Below, piece by piece: positions 1-7,475 of a DNA stretch of 38,592 nt (its first letter is position 1; every line of letters begins with the position of its first letter). The notes under the pieces were generated by a model. The model made no database searches. It was given only the letters and a program-made list of their open reading frames with translations, and was not told the origin of the DNA. Origin of the DNA: an uncultured Anaerostipes sp. (lineage in GTDB: Bacteria; Bacillota; Clostridia; Lachnospirales; Lachnospiraceae). Made by a program: the position numbers and the translations under genes. The stretch spans positions 1 to 38,592 of the forward strand of contig CAAEIR010000222.1 in assembly GCA_900756035.1 (NCBI GenBank), written 5' to 3'.

Positions 1-36
1 ATAAAGGGTTTTTTAATTAAAAAAGCAGCAGATATC

Positions 37-65
37 TTGAAATTTAAAAAAGCGTATAATATAAT
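37..65 (+). promoter_or_regulatory. Sigma-70-type promoter of the accessory sec operon
   Basis: A TTGAAA -35 box (37-42) and a TATAAT -10 box (60-65) are separated by exactly 17 bases. A second overlapping TATAAT lies at 55-60 but is too close to the -35. The start site would fall near 72, giving a leader of about 58 bases before the secY-like gene. The T-rich run at 8-14 may be the tail of a terminator of an upstream gene outside the window. Confidence 0.6.
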
Positions 66-129
66 CGTATTAATAATGATAATAATACATATTAAAAACA
101 CACAGAGCGAAAGGAGAATATACGTAAAA

Positions 130-1449
130 ATGAAAAAAGCAAAAAGAATGGGTGTAAGACATCATAAAAAGGAGAAAAAAGTAAAAGTAAAAAGAATAAC
201 CGATCGGTTCTATGTAAAAGTAATGATAACTTTATGTGTATTGATCTTTGTTCAACTGGGAAATATTTTTCCGATTCCAACGATCAATACTACATATTTT
301 TCCTATCTCATTAGTAAGACCAATGTGCTTGGCATGATGAATCGATTCTCCGGAGGTGCCTTTGGGAAAATGACAATTTTTGCCTTAGGAATCTCGGTTT
401 ATATTTCCGCAAGCATCATTGTACAGATGCTAACGGCTGTTTTCAGAAAGATGGAGGAGCTTGAAAGAAACGGAGCCTATGGAAAGAAGCAATTAGAAAA
501 AATTACCGTGCTATTTAGTATTGTTCTAAGCGTGAGTGTTGCATTTTCTTTTTCCTTTGCTTTAAGACAGTATGGTTTACTGCGAAGCACAAGTCTTCCT
601 GTTTTCTTCGCAACAGCGGTTTTCCTCTGTCTTGGATCTCTTATTTTGATTTTCTTGGGAAAAATGATTGACAAATGGGGAATTGGAAATGGAATTACCA
701 TCATCCTTATGATGAATATGATTTCCTATTTGCCATCCGATGGGGTGAATCTCTATTATGGATTCATCAAAGGACATTCCATTCGATGGGTTACAGTGAT
801 TGGAATACTGCTATGTCTCTTAGGAATGGCAATTTTATTAAATGAAATAGAAAAAAGAATTCATTTACAGTATAGTACAGCTCCGATTGAAAATGAAACA
901 GTGAATGAAATAGCTTATTTAGCAATCTCCGGACGATTAATTTCTGTGATGCCGGCGATTCTTGCCAGTACCATTTTTCAGGTCATTTCTTTCATTGTGA
1001 TGTTCTCTCAGCAGGAATCGGCAAAATGGTTTCGCTATTTTGATATGTCAAACTGGTTTGATAAAGAACATCCAATGTACACATTAGGATTTATAGGCTA
1101 TTTGTTGTTGATGATATTTTTTTCTTATTTTTATGTTTCCATTACGTTAAATGAGAATCAGACCGCGCATAACTTCCGAAAGGAAGGAATTACCGTAGAT
1201 AATATTCGTCCAGGAGAAGAAACCGCCATCTATTTAAAAAAAGCGCTGCGACAAATTATTTGGATCTGCCTCTTTCTCTTGTTCGTGATCATTACTGTTC
1301 CAATGGTAGTAACAGGGTTCTTTCATGTGACATCGCTTAATACTGGGGGGACGACCATTGTCATTATCGTCGGCACAATGTTAGAAACGATTCGCTCGGT
1401 GAAGGGAGAGTGGATGGTACATAATTATGAAAAAAAGAAATGGTTGTAG
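130..1449 (+). CDS. secY2: Accessory SecY-type translocon channel (SecY2-like)
   Basis: This is the membrane channel through which preproteins are threaded by SecA. The 439-residue protein has about ten hydrophobic segments. It carries the SecY family signature around TM2 (FSGGAFGKMTIFALGISVYI followed by ASIIVQMLT) and an NGITI-type loop near residue 200. I place the start at ATG 130, behind AGGAG at 112-116, not at an in-frame start 31 codons upstream that lacks a ribosome site. The N-terminus is unusually basic. It is followed at 18 bases by a SecE-like microgene and then secA2, so it belongs to an accessory Sec set and not to the ribosomal-protein operon that houses the housekeeping secY. 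The glycosyltransferase and Asp genes that accompany streptococcal secY2 are absent here. SecY membership is firm; the accessory designation is inferred from divergence and context. Confidence 0.85.
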   Translation: MKKAKRMGVRHHKKEKKVKVKRITDRFYVKVMITLCVLIFVQLGNIFPIPTINTTYFSYLISKTNVLGMMNRFSGGAFGKMTIFALGISVYISASIIVQMLTAVFRKMEELERNGAYGKKQLEKITVLFSIVLSVSVAFSFSFALRQYGLLRSTSLPVFFATAVFLCLGSLILIFLGKMIDKWGIGNGITIILMMNMISYLPSDGVNLYYGFIKGHSIRWVTVIGILLCLLGMAILLNEIEKRIHLQYSTAPIENETVNEIAYLAISGRLISVMPAILASTIFQVISFIVMFSQQESAKWFRYFDMSNWFDKEHPMYTLGFIGYLLLMIFFSYFYVSITLNENQTAHNFRKEGITVDNIRPGEETAIYLKKALRQIIWICLFLLFVIITVPMVVTGFFHVTSLNTGGTTIVIIVGTMLETIRSVKGEWMVHNYEKKKWL

Positions 1450-1467
1450 GAAAAGGAGAAAATCTGT

Positions 1468-1599
1468 ATGTTGTATTTACCAAAAATAAAAGAACTGTTA
1501 AAACTTTATGGGGTAGTAATTGTTAGTGTTGCGCTTGCCGGAGGGTTTTTAGCAGTAGTCACTTTTGTAGGGAATATCGTATTTTCAAAGATCGGATAA
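1468..1599 (+). CDS. SecE-like single-span microprotein of the accessory translocon
   Basis: A 43-residue ORF begins at ATG 1468, eight bases after a strong AAAGGAGA site (1452-1459), and ends 16 bases before the secA2 start. It has a short amphipathic basic head (LPKIKELLKLYG) followed by one hydrophobic span at about residues 15-39 and a short KIG tail. This is the architecture of minimal bacterial SecE: an amphipathic helix lying on the membrane, then one transmembrane helix that clamps SecY. Streptococcal accessory Sec loci encode comparable small SecE/SecG-like partners (Asp4/Asp5). The canonical WP motif of SecE is not present. Its position between secY2 and secA2 and its ribosome site support it as a real gene; the SecE assignment is by topology and context, not by a conserved motif. 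Confidence 0.7.
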   Translation: MLYLPKIKELLKLYGVVIVSVALAGGFLAVVTFVGNIVFSKIG

Positions 1600-1615
1600 A
1601 AAGAAGGGATAGAGA

Positions 1616-3832
1616 ATGAGTCGAAAAGCAGAAGTAGAAAAAATTTTAAAACTTTCAAAAGAAGTGAAGGCATTATCAGATGAGGAATTGAAGAAGAAGA
1701 CAGAACTGTTTCGAACGAAAAAAGCAAAAGAGGTGAAATTAGAAGCTTTTGCCGTAGTAAGAGAAGCTGCAAAAAGAGTTTTGGGGATGGAGGCATTTCC
1801 GGTTCAATTGCAAGGGGCATTGGCTTTGTATGATGGAAAGGTTGTGGAAATGAAAACCGGGGAAGGAAAAACCTTAGTTTCTATTTTTCCAGCATATGTC
1901 CAAGCACTCGCCGGAAAAGGCGTTCACATCATCACAGTAAATGAGTATCTGACACAAAGAGATGCCGATTGGATGGGAAAGGTCTTTACGTTCCTTGGTT
2001 TAAGTGTTGGAATCTCTTTGCATGATATGTCTTTCAAGGAAAAAAGAAAAGCATACCGACAAGATATTACTTATGTGACGAATACAGAGATAGGGTTTGA
2101 CTTCTTAAATGGCTTTTTAGAAACGGAAATTCTTCGAGGTTTACATTATTGTATTATTGATGAAGTGGATTCGATTTTAATTGATGAAGCAAGAACTCCA
2201 ATCATTATTTCTCAGTCTATGGAAGAGGAAGATAAAATCTTTTTATCCTCGAAAGCGCTTGCAGATCTTCTAGTTCGAGGAACAGGCGAAACCGACCTTA
2301 GTAAAATTGATGCTATGAGTGGAATTCTCCCAGTAGAACATGGAGATTATTTAGTGAATGAGAAAGATAAGGCAATTCTTTTGACTGCGCAGGGAGTTAA
2401 AAAAATTGAAGAGTATTATGGAATTGAAAATTATTCTGACTCTGAAAACGTGAAGTATCACCATCATATTATGATGTCTTTAAAAGCAAAAGAATTGATG
2501 CATAGGGATAAAGATTACATTGTGAGCAAAGGAGAAGTGCAGATTGTTGATGAATTTACAGGACGTATTATGACTGGTAGAAGATTTTCTGATGGTTTGC
2601 ATGAAGCGTTAGAAGCAAAAGAGGGACTTCCAGTTCAGGGAAAAACAAAAACTGCTGCCCGAATCACTTATCAAAGTCTTTTTAATCTCTATGAAACCAA
2701 GTCCGGAATGAGCGGTACTGTTTATACGGATCGAAAAGAATTTCGTGAGATTTATGGACTTCATACGGAACGAATTCCGACAAATCGGCCAGTGATTCGC
2801 AAAGATCATCCGGATCAAGTGTATGCAACAAAAGCTGCAAAAAGAGAAGCTATTTTGTCAGAAATTAAAAAGATCCATAAAGAACATCGTCCAATACTGA
2901 TTGGAACAACAAATATTCGTGTATCGGAACAAATCAGTGAGATGTTAAAGAAGGAAGGGCTTTCTCACGAAGTTTTAAATGCAAAGAATCATTACAAAGA
3001 AGCACAGATCATTGCGAATGCCGGACAAAAGGATGCAATTACTGTCGCAACAAATATGGCAGGTCGAGGAACCGATATTTTATTGGGAGAGGGGGTTGCA
3101 GAACTTGGGGGACTCATGGTTTTAGGAACCGGAAAACATGAGTCAAGACGAATTGATGATCAGTTAAGAGGAAGAGCCGGAAGACAAGGGGATCCTGGAG
3201 AGAGTATGTTCTTTGTATCATTAGAGGATACCTTTATTCGTCAGTATGGTTCCGATGTGTTTACAAAGATATTAAAACATGAAACAGGAGAATTGAATAG
3301 TTCTTCCATGCGAAAACGAGTGCTTGCGGCACAAAAGAAAATTGAACAGAATCATTATGGAATTCGTAAAAGTTTGTATGACTATGACAAAGTAGATAAT
3401 CGCCAGTTTAAGGCAATCATTTGGTCAAAAAAGTCCATAGAAAATCAATTCAGTGTAAAAGGAATTTATCTAAGATCCATCGAGAAAATGTGTCGAACTT
3501 ATGATTATGCAACTTTAAAACAATTTATTCCATTGGATCTGTATCATGTTCAGAAAGAAGATTCCAAAGAAGAAATGGAAAGAAAGTTAAAGGAACCCAT
3601 CAAAAAAGCAGATGCAAATATTTCTCAAGCCTTAAAAACAATTTATTCTTACTCGATTGTTGCTATTTGGGCAGAGCATATTCAGATGATGGAAGATCTC
3701 AAAAAGGCATCAAGATATCAGGGGATTGGAAAAAATCCTTTGGATTACTATAAAATCACAGGATACAAATATTGGAAGCAATCTATGAATCGAATCAATG
3801 AGACCGCTGTAATACTGTATTTGCAGCATTGA
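1616..3832 (+). CDS. secA2: Accessory SecA ATPase (SecA2-like)
   Basis: This cytosolic motor would drive proteins through the SecY-like channel encoded just upstream. The 738-residue protein shows all SecA hallmarks: Walker A as MKTGEGKT (residues 79-86), the DEVD Walker B box at about 182 followed by DSILIDEARTPII, TNTEIGFDFL, and the helicase-like motif VATNMAGRGTDILLG followed by QLRGRAGRQGDPG. It is about 100 residues shorter than a housekeeping SecA (usually 800-900) and has no C-terminal CxCxxxxxxCH zinc tail. Short SecA2 paralogues typically lack that tail. The start ATG 1616 has a weak GAAGGGA-type site at 1602. The operon neighbours are the channel and SecE-like genes upstream and a penicillin-binding protein downstream. 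Confidence 0.93.
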   Translation: MSRKAEVEKILKLSKEVKALSDEELKKKTELFRTKKAKEVKLEAFAVVREAAKRVLGMEAFPVQLQGALALYDGKVVEMKTGEGKTLVSIFPAYVQALAGKGVHIITVNEYLTQRDADWMGKVFTFLGLSVGISLHDMSFKEKRKAYRQDITYVTNTEIGFDFLNGFLETEILRGLHYCIIDEVDSILIDEARTPIIISQSMEEEDKIFLSSKALADLLVRGTGETDLSKIDAMSGILPVEHGDYLVNEKDKAILLTAQGVKKIEEYYGIENYSDSENVKYHHHIMMSLKAKELMHRDKDYIVSKGEVQIVDEFTGRIMTGRRFSDGLHEALEAKEGLPVQGKTKTAARITYQSLFNLYETKSGMSGTVYTDRKEFREIYGLHTERIPTNRPVIRKDHPDQVYATKAAKREAILSEIKKIHKEHRPILIGTTNIRVSEQISEMLKKEGLSHEVLNAKNHYKEAQIIANAGQKDAITVATNMAGRGTDILLGEGVAELGGLMVLGTGKHESRRIDDQLRGRAGRQGDPGESMFFVSLEDTFIRQYGSDVFTKILKHETGELNSSSMRKRVLAAQKKIEQNHYGIRKSLYDYDKVDNRQFKAIIWSKKSIENQFSVKGIYLRSIEKMCRTYDYATLKQFIPLDLYHVQKEDSKEEMERKLKEPIKKADANISQALKTIYSYSIVAIWAEHIQMMEDLKKASRYQGIGKNPLDYYKITGYKYWKQSMNRINETAVILYLQH

Positions 3833-3839
3833 TAAAGAT

Positions 3840-3866
3840 AAGGCAGGGACATTGTGTCTTTGCCTT
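3840..3866 (+). terminator. Hairpin after secA2, weak terminator or attenuator
   Basis: AAGGCAGGGACA (3840-3851) pairs with TGTCTTTGCCTT (3855-3866) around a three-base loop, giving 12 pairs including two G-T. It follows the secA2 stop by seven bases. Only a broken T-tract (CTTT) comes next, so termination would be partial at best. It may instead be a processing or mRNA-stability element between secA2 and the PBP gene. Confidence 0.4.
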
Positions 3867-3939
3867 CTTTGCGGAGGTGTCAGCTATCAGAACTCAAACA
3901 TAGATGGTTTAACCGACAAAAAACGAAAGGATTTTATTT

Positions 3940-4722
3940 ATGACGAGAAAAAAGAAGATCTTTCTTGGATGTACTCTGTGTTTTTCCTTTATTTTGCTTG
4001 CTTATGGAATCAAAATTCGTCCCATGGTAAAAGAATACAAGAAATTGACCTATCAGAAGCTTTCGAATATTGATGAAAACACTTTTGCAAAACTTGAAAA
4101 TACGAAAGTCTATGGAAAAGATGGAAAATTAATTGGAGAAGTCAATTCGGGGAGTTATCAATATAGTAAAATTTCGGAAATTTCAAAATACATACAAGAT
4201 GGCTATATCGCAGTCGAAGACCATAATTTTAAATATCATCGAGGAATTGACTATTTGGCGACAATGAAAGCCGGAATTCAATATATACTTAAGAGGGGAA
4301 AAGCAACTCGTGGTGGAAGTACTATTACACAACAGCTTATCAAGAACTCTTTTTTGACCCAAGAAAAGAGTGTAAAACGAAAAGTGACAGAATTTTTTTT
4401 AGCTCCGGAGATTGAAAAGATGTATACGAAAACACAGATTATGGAGTATTACTGCAACAGTTGTTATTACGGAAATCGATGCTATGGAATCGGAAACGCT
4501 GCCAGTTACTATTTTCACAAGAAGGCAGATGAATTAACCCTTTCAGAATCCGCACTTTTGATTGGGTTGTCCAACAATCCAAGCAGATATGATCCGATTG
4601 CGAACTATGATGCTTCGATTGCGAAAAGAAATCGGATGTTGAAATCTATGCTGGATGCGGAAGTTATTACGAAAACACAATACGAACAAGCAAGAAAAGA
4701 TTCAGATCGCTCGGTATCGTAA
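3940..4722 (+). CDS. Class A penicillin-binding protein, N-terminal GT51 part (frameshifted)
   Basis: This is the glycosyltransferase half of a bifunctional peptidoglycan synthase. It has a cytosolic basic start, one signal-anchor span at about residues 6-24, and the GT51 signatures EDHNFKYHRG and RGGSTITQQLIKN. A third block, IMEYYCNSCYYGNRCYGIG, is more Cys-rich than the usual YLNxxYFG version. The frame ends at TAA 4722 after the tail DSDRSVS, which looks out of frame. The transpeptidase half continues in the +1 frame. Removing one A from the A4 run at 4695-4698 joins them into one 836-residue protein, because 3940-6451 is 2512 bases, one more than a multiple of three. Whether this is a natural mutation, a programmed shift or a read error cannot be settled from the sequence. 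Confidence 0.85.
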   Translation: MTRKKKIFLGCTLCFSFILLAYGIKIRPMVKEYKKLTYQKLSNIDENTFAKLENTKVYGKDGKLIGEVNSGSYQYSKISEISKYIQDGYIAVEDHNFKYHRGIDYLATMKAGIQYILKRGKATRGGSTITQQLIKNSFLTQEKSVKRKVTEFFLAPEIEKMYTKTQIMEYYCNSCYYGNRCYGIGNAASYYFHKKADELTLSESALLIGLSNNPSRYDPIANYDASIAKRNRMLKSMLDAEVITKTQYEQARKDSDRSVS

Positions 4723-6451
4723 AAATGCGAAGCCGGAGAACTACCAGTGTAGTTTTGCAATTTATCAGGCAACCTTAGAGTTGATGAAAAAGAATGGATT
4801 TGAATTTCAATATATGTTTGAGAGTAAGAAAGAAGAAACATACAAGAAATTCTATCAGACGGAATATCAGAAATATTACCAAAAGCTTAGAAGTGGAGGA
4901 TATCAGATTTACACAAGCTTTGATTCGAAGTGCCAGAAGCACTTGCAAAAAGCAGTGGATCAAAATTTGAAAGAATTTGGAGCAAAAAAACAAGGGAAAT
5001 ATGAAGTTCAGGGGGCAGCCGTTAGTATTGACAATGAAAGTGGAGAGATTGTTGCTGTCGTTGGCGGCAGAGGAACGCAAGATTCATTTAATCGAAGCTA
5101 TCTTGCCGTTCGTCAGCCAGGGTCTTCCATCAAACCTCTTCTTGTATATGCTCCTGCGTTTGAAAGCGGAATCTATTATCCATCAAAACAGGTGATTGAC
5201 CAAAAACAAAGCAACGGTCCTTCTAATGTCGATCATATTTATACGGGAAGTCGAACCGTTCGGGATGCCGTAATTCATTCCACAAATACGGTCGCATGGA
5301 ACATTTTACAAAATCTTGAAGTAAAAAAGGGACTTAACTATTTAAAGAATCTGCGTTTTGCAAATCTATCGTATTTGGATCAGACCAATGCATCTGCAGC
5401 ATTGGGTGGCTTTACAAAAGGAGCGAGAGTCGTTGATATGGCCAGAGGATTTGCAACATTAGAACATGAAGGAACGGATCGGGAGAACAGTTGTATTCGA
5501 ACCATTCATTTTCAAAAAAAATTGGTCTTAAAGCATAAAAAAGTCAGTCGTGCGATCTATAGTAAGGGAGCTGCCTATATGATGACAGATTGTATGCAAG
5601 ATGCGGTGGAACAAGGAACCGGAAAAAATGCAGCGGTAAGTGGGCAAAGCATTGCAGGAAAAACTGGGACAACGAATGACTATAAAGATGCGTGGTTTTG
5701 TGGTTATTCAGCATATTATACGACGGCTGTATGGGTTGGCTGCGATCAGCCTAAGAGTATGAATTCGTTAACCGGAAGTACGTATCCATCCTATATTTTT
5801 AGGGATTATATGAAGGCAGTTCATCAAGGAAAAAAGAGAAAAAATTTCGAAATGCCAGAGTCCATTTATTTTAAGGATGGAGATCTTCGTTCCAGGAACA
5901 TCGATAAGACTCTTCAAAAGAGCGTTTTTGAGAAAATGGTAGAACAACAGAAGAAAGAGGCAAAGGAAGCCGTAGAAGCTTTTGAACAATTTACAATTCA
6001 AGATGTTGAATCTGCCTTTCGATTGGATAAAAAATACCAAGCGGCATTGGGAAAAGTGGAAGCCTTGGATGATAATGAAACAAAATCGAAATTTAGGGAA
6101 CGTGTCGAGCAGCATTATAAAGAATTAAAAGAAGAGGAAAAAAAGTGGGAAAGTGCATTGTATATTTATGAAAAAGCAAGAGAAGAGCATCGCATTGCAC
6201 AGAATCAAAAGAAAGCGAGAGAGGCTCAGAAAAAGCGAGAAGCTTATGAGCGTCAGCAAAATATTGATCTGGTAGAGGTTTACATTGCAAGACTGAATGA
6301 AACAAAAGATTACGACGATGCAGCAGAAGAACTGATTGTGGAAGCGCAAGAAGCGTTAGCAAACTGCAGGTCGTATTCAGAATATGAGGATCTCAAAGCA
6401 CAATTAGACCAAGCAGTTGAGCGAATAGAAAGTGAGGATTATGATGCCTAG
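4655..6451 (+). CDS. Class A penicillin-binding protein, transpeptidase part with coiled-coil tail (frameshifted continuation)
   Basis: This frame carries the DD-transpeptidase of the same PBP. The catalytic SxxK is in RQPGSSIKP, the SxN box is STN in HSTNTVAWN, and the KTGT box is in AGKTGTTNDYKDAWFCGYS, so all three active-site motifs are intact. The ATG at 4655 lies inside the glycosyltransferase frame without a ribosome site and is not a credible independent start; real homology begins at about 4699 (KIQIARYRKN). After the catalytic domain a tail of roughly 180 residues (about 5900-6451) is rich in E, K, A and Q, with heptad-like spacing, and probably forms an extracellular coiled coil. 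If the frameshift is real and not bypassed, this half would not be made. Its stop overlaps the next gene. Confidence 0.8.
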   Translation: MRKLLRKHNTNKQEKIQIARYRKNAKPENYQCSFAIYQATLELMKKNGFEFQYMFESKKEETYKKFYQTEYQKYYQKLRSGGYQIYTSFDSKCQKHLQKAVDQNLKEFGAKKQGKYEVQGAAVSIDNESGEIVAVVGGRGTQDSFNRSYLAVRQPGSSIKPLLVYAPAFESGIYYPSKQVIDQKQSNGPSNVDHIYTGSRTVRDAVIHSTNTVAWNILQNLEVKKGLNYLKNLRFANLSYLDQTNASAALGGFTKGARVVDMARGFATLEHEGTDRENSCIRTIHFQKKLVLKHKKVSRAIYSKGAAYMMTDCMQDAVEQGTGKNAAVSGQSIAGKTGTTNDYKDAWFCGYSAYYTTAVWVGCDQPKSMNSLTGSTYPSYIFRDYMKAVHQGKKRKNFEMPESIYFKDGDLRSRNIDKTLQKSVFEKMVEQQKKEAKEAVEAFEQFTIQDVESAFRLDKKYQAALGKVEALDDNETKSKFRERVEQHYKELKEEEKKWESALYIYEKAREEHRIAQNQKKAREAQKKREAYERQQNIDLVEVYIARLNETKDYDDAAEELIVEAQEALANCRSYSEYEDLKAQLDQAVERIESEDYDA

Positions 6452-6782
6452 AAGAAAAAAGGATAAGGGCATGATTCAAGGGATTGATCAAAAACAGAAA
6501 ATTTTAATTGCGTTTGTTTTGGCAGGAATGGATTCAATCTCAAACAAACAGGTGGATATAGCCTTGTATTTAGTCAATCATGCCAAAGGAAATTATTATG
6601 TTGGAGATTACAAAACCATTGCAAAAGGAAGTGGAACGACGTTTCCAACGGTAAAATCCATTCTGCATCGTTTTACAGAGTTGGGATTGATTATTGAGAA
6701 AAGAGTACCGACCGTAGGACGTGCTTTAGGAATGTGGGATATTGAACCATTGTTAACAGGAATGATGGAGGAAAACTTATGA
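6441..6782 (+). CDS. Small winged-helix DNA-binding protein
   Basis: This protein of about 113 residues has a basic start (MPRRKKDK) and then a region that fits a winged helix. The recognition helix-turn-helix is near YKTIAKGSGTTFPTVKSILH, followed by a FTELGLIIEKR wing and a TVGRALGMWDI strand. It resembles MarR-like or plasmid replication/partition-type winged helices, but no specific family is recognised. The two tandem ATGs at 6441 and 6444 both lie inside the end of the PBP frame; the second is better spaced from GTGAGG (6432-6437). It also overlaps the next gene by four bases (ATGA), so it is translationally coupled on both sides. It may regulate this operon or an element function; that is inference. 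Confidence 0.7.
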   Translation: MMPRRKKDKGMIQGIDQKQKILIAFVLAGMDSISNKQVDIALYLVNHAKGNYYVGDYKTIAKGSGTTFPTVKSILHRFTELGLIIEKRVPTVGRALGMWDIEPLLTGMMEENL

Positions 6783-7474
6783 AATATATTATTACTGGTT
6801 CTGTTGTACCGGCTGTGAAATGCCACCTGAAAAAAGGAGAACAAATGTATACACAATCCGGAGGTATGGTGTGCATGGGGGAACACATGACCTATCATTC
6901 CAAGATTCAGGGTGGAATTGCGAATGGAATTGGAAGGAAATTTCGAGGAGAATCTCTCTTTTTAACAACCTATGAGAGTCAACGAGACGATGCTATGGTT
7001 GTGTTTGGATCTACGCTTCCTGGAAGTGTAAAAGAGATTTTTATTCGTCCCGGGCAGGATTTTATCTGCCAAAAAACCGCTTTTCTATGCGCACAATCGT
7101 CTGTTCGATCAAAGGTTTGTTTCATGAAGCGGCTTAGCACAGGGTTTTTGAGTGGCACAGGCTTTATTTTACAACATCTATATGGGACAGGAGTTGTGTT
7201 TTTAGAAGTTTCGGGAGATATTTTATCCTTTTATCTGCAAGAGAGAGAATCGCTGTATGTGAACAGTGGGTGTCTTGTTGGATTCGATTCCTCGGTAGAT
7301 TTTGCAATCGAACGAGTCAAAGGTATCAAAAATATGGTGTTTGGTGGAGAAGGACTATTCTTTACGAAATTGACGGGTCCGGGAAATGTTTATCTCCAGA
7401 CACAGAATATCAAAGAATTTGCAAATCGCTTACGAGGAAATATGTCGCTAACACATTTAAATGGGGGTGAATAA
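6779..7474 (+). CDS. AIM24 / TIGR00266-family protein
   Basis: The 231-residue protein has the beta-rich, glycine-patterned sequence of the AIM24 family (a tryptophan-RNA-binding attenuator protein-like fold). Visible features are the early SGGMVCMGEHMTYHSKIQGG segment, the central PGSVKEIFIRPGQDFICQK turn, and the late FDSSVDFAIERVKGIKNMVF followed by GGEGLFFTKLTGPGNVYLQT. That last block is the best conserved part of the family. Bacterial members have no established biochemical role. It starts inside the stop of the winged-helix gene (ATGA overlap) and ends just before topB, so all three are co-translated. There is no signal peptide or membrane span, so it is cytosolic. Family assignment is confident; function is unknown. 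Confidence 0.85.
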   Translation: MKYIITGSVVPAVKCHLKKGEQMYTQSGGMVCMGEHMTYHSKIQGGIANGIGRKFRGESLFLTTYESQRDDAMVVFGSTLPGSVKEIFIRPGQDFICQKTAFLCAQSSVRSKVCFMKRLSTGFLSGTGFILQHLYGTGVVFLEVSGDILSFYLQERESLYVNSGCLVGFDSSVDFAIERVKGIKNMVFGGEGLFFTKLTGPGNVYLQTQNIKEFANRLRGNMSLTHLNGGE

Positions 7475-7475
7475 T

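Noticed and set aside
130..3832. Serine-rich-repeat glycoprotein export locus of the streptococcal type
   Set aside because: No Asp1-3, glycosyltransferase or serine-rich substrate genes are present and no KxYKxGKxW signal peptide is found in the window.
3852..4073. 73-codon frame upstream of the PBP
   Set aside because: It overlaps the PBP start in another frame, its start lies in the loop of a hairpin, and it has no ribosome site or family resemblance.
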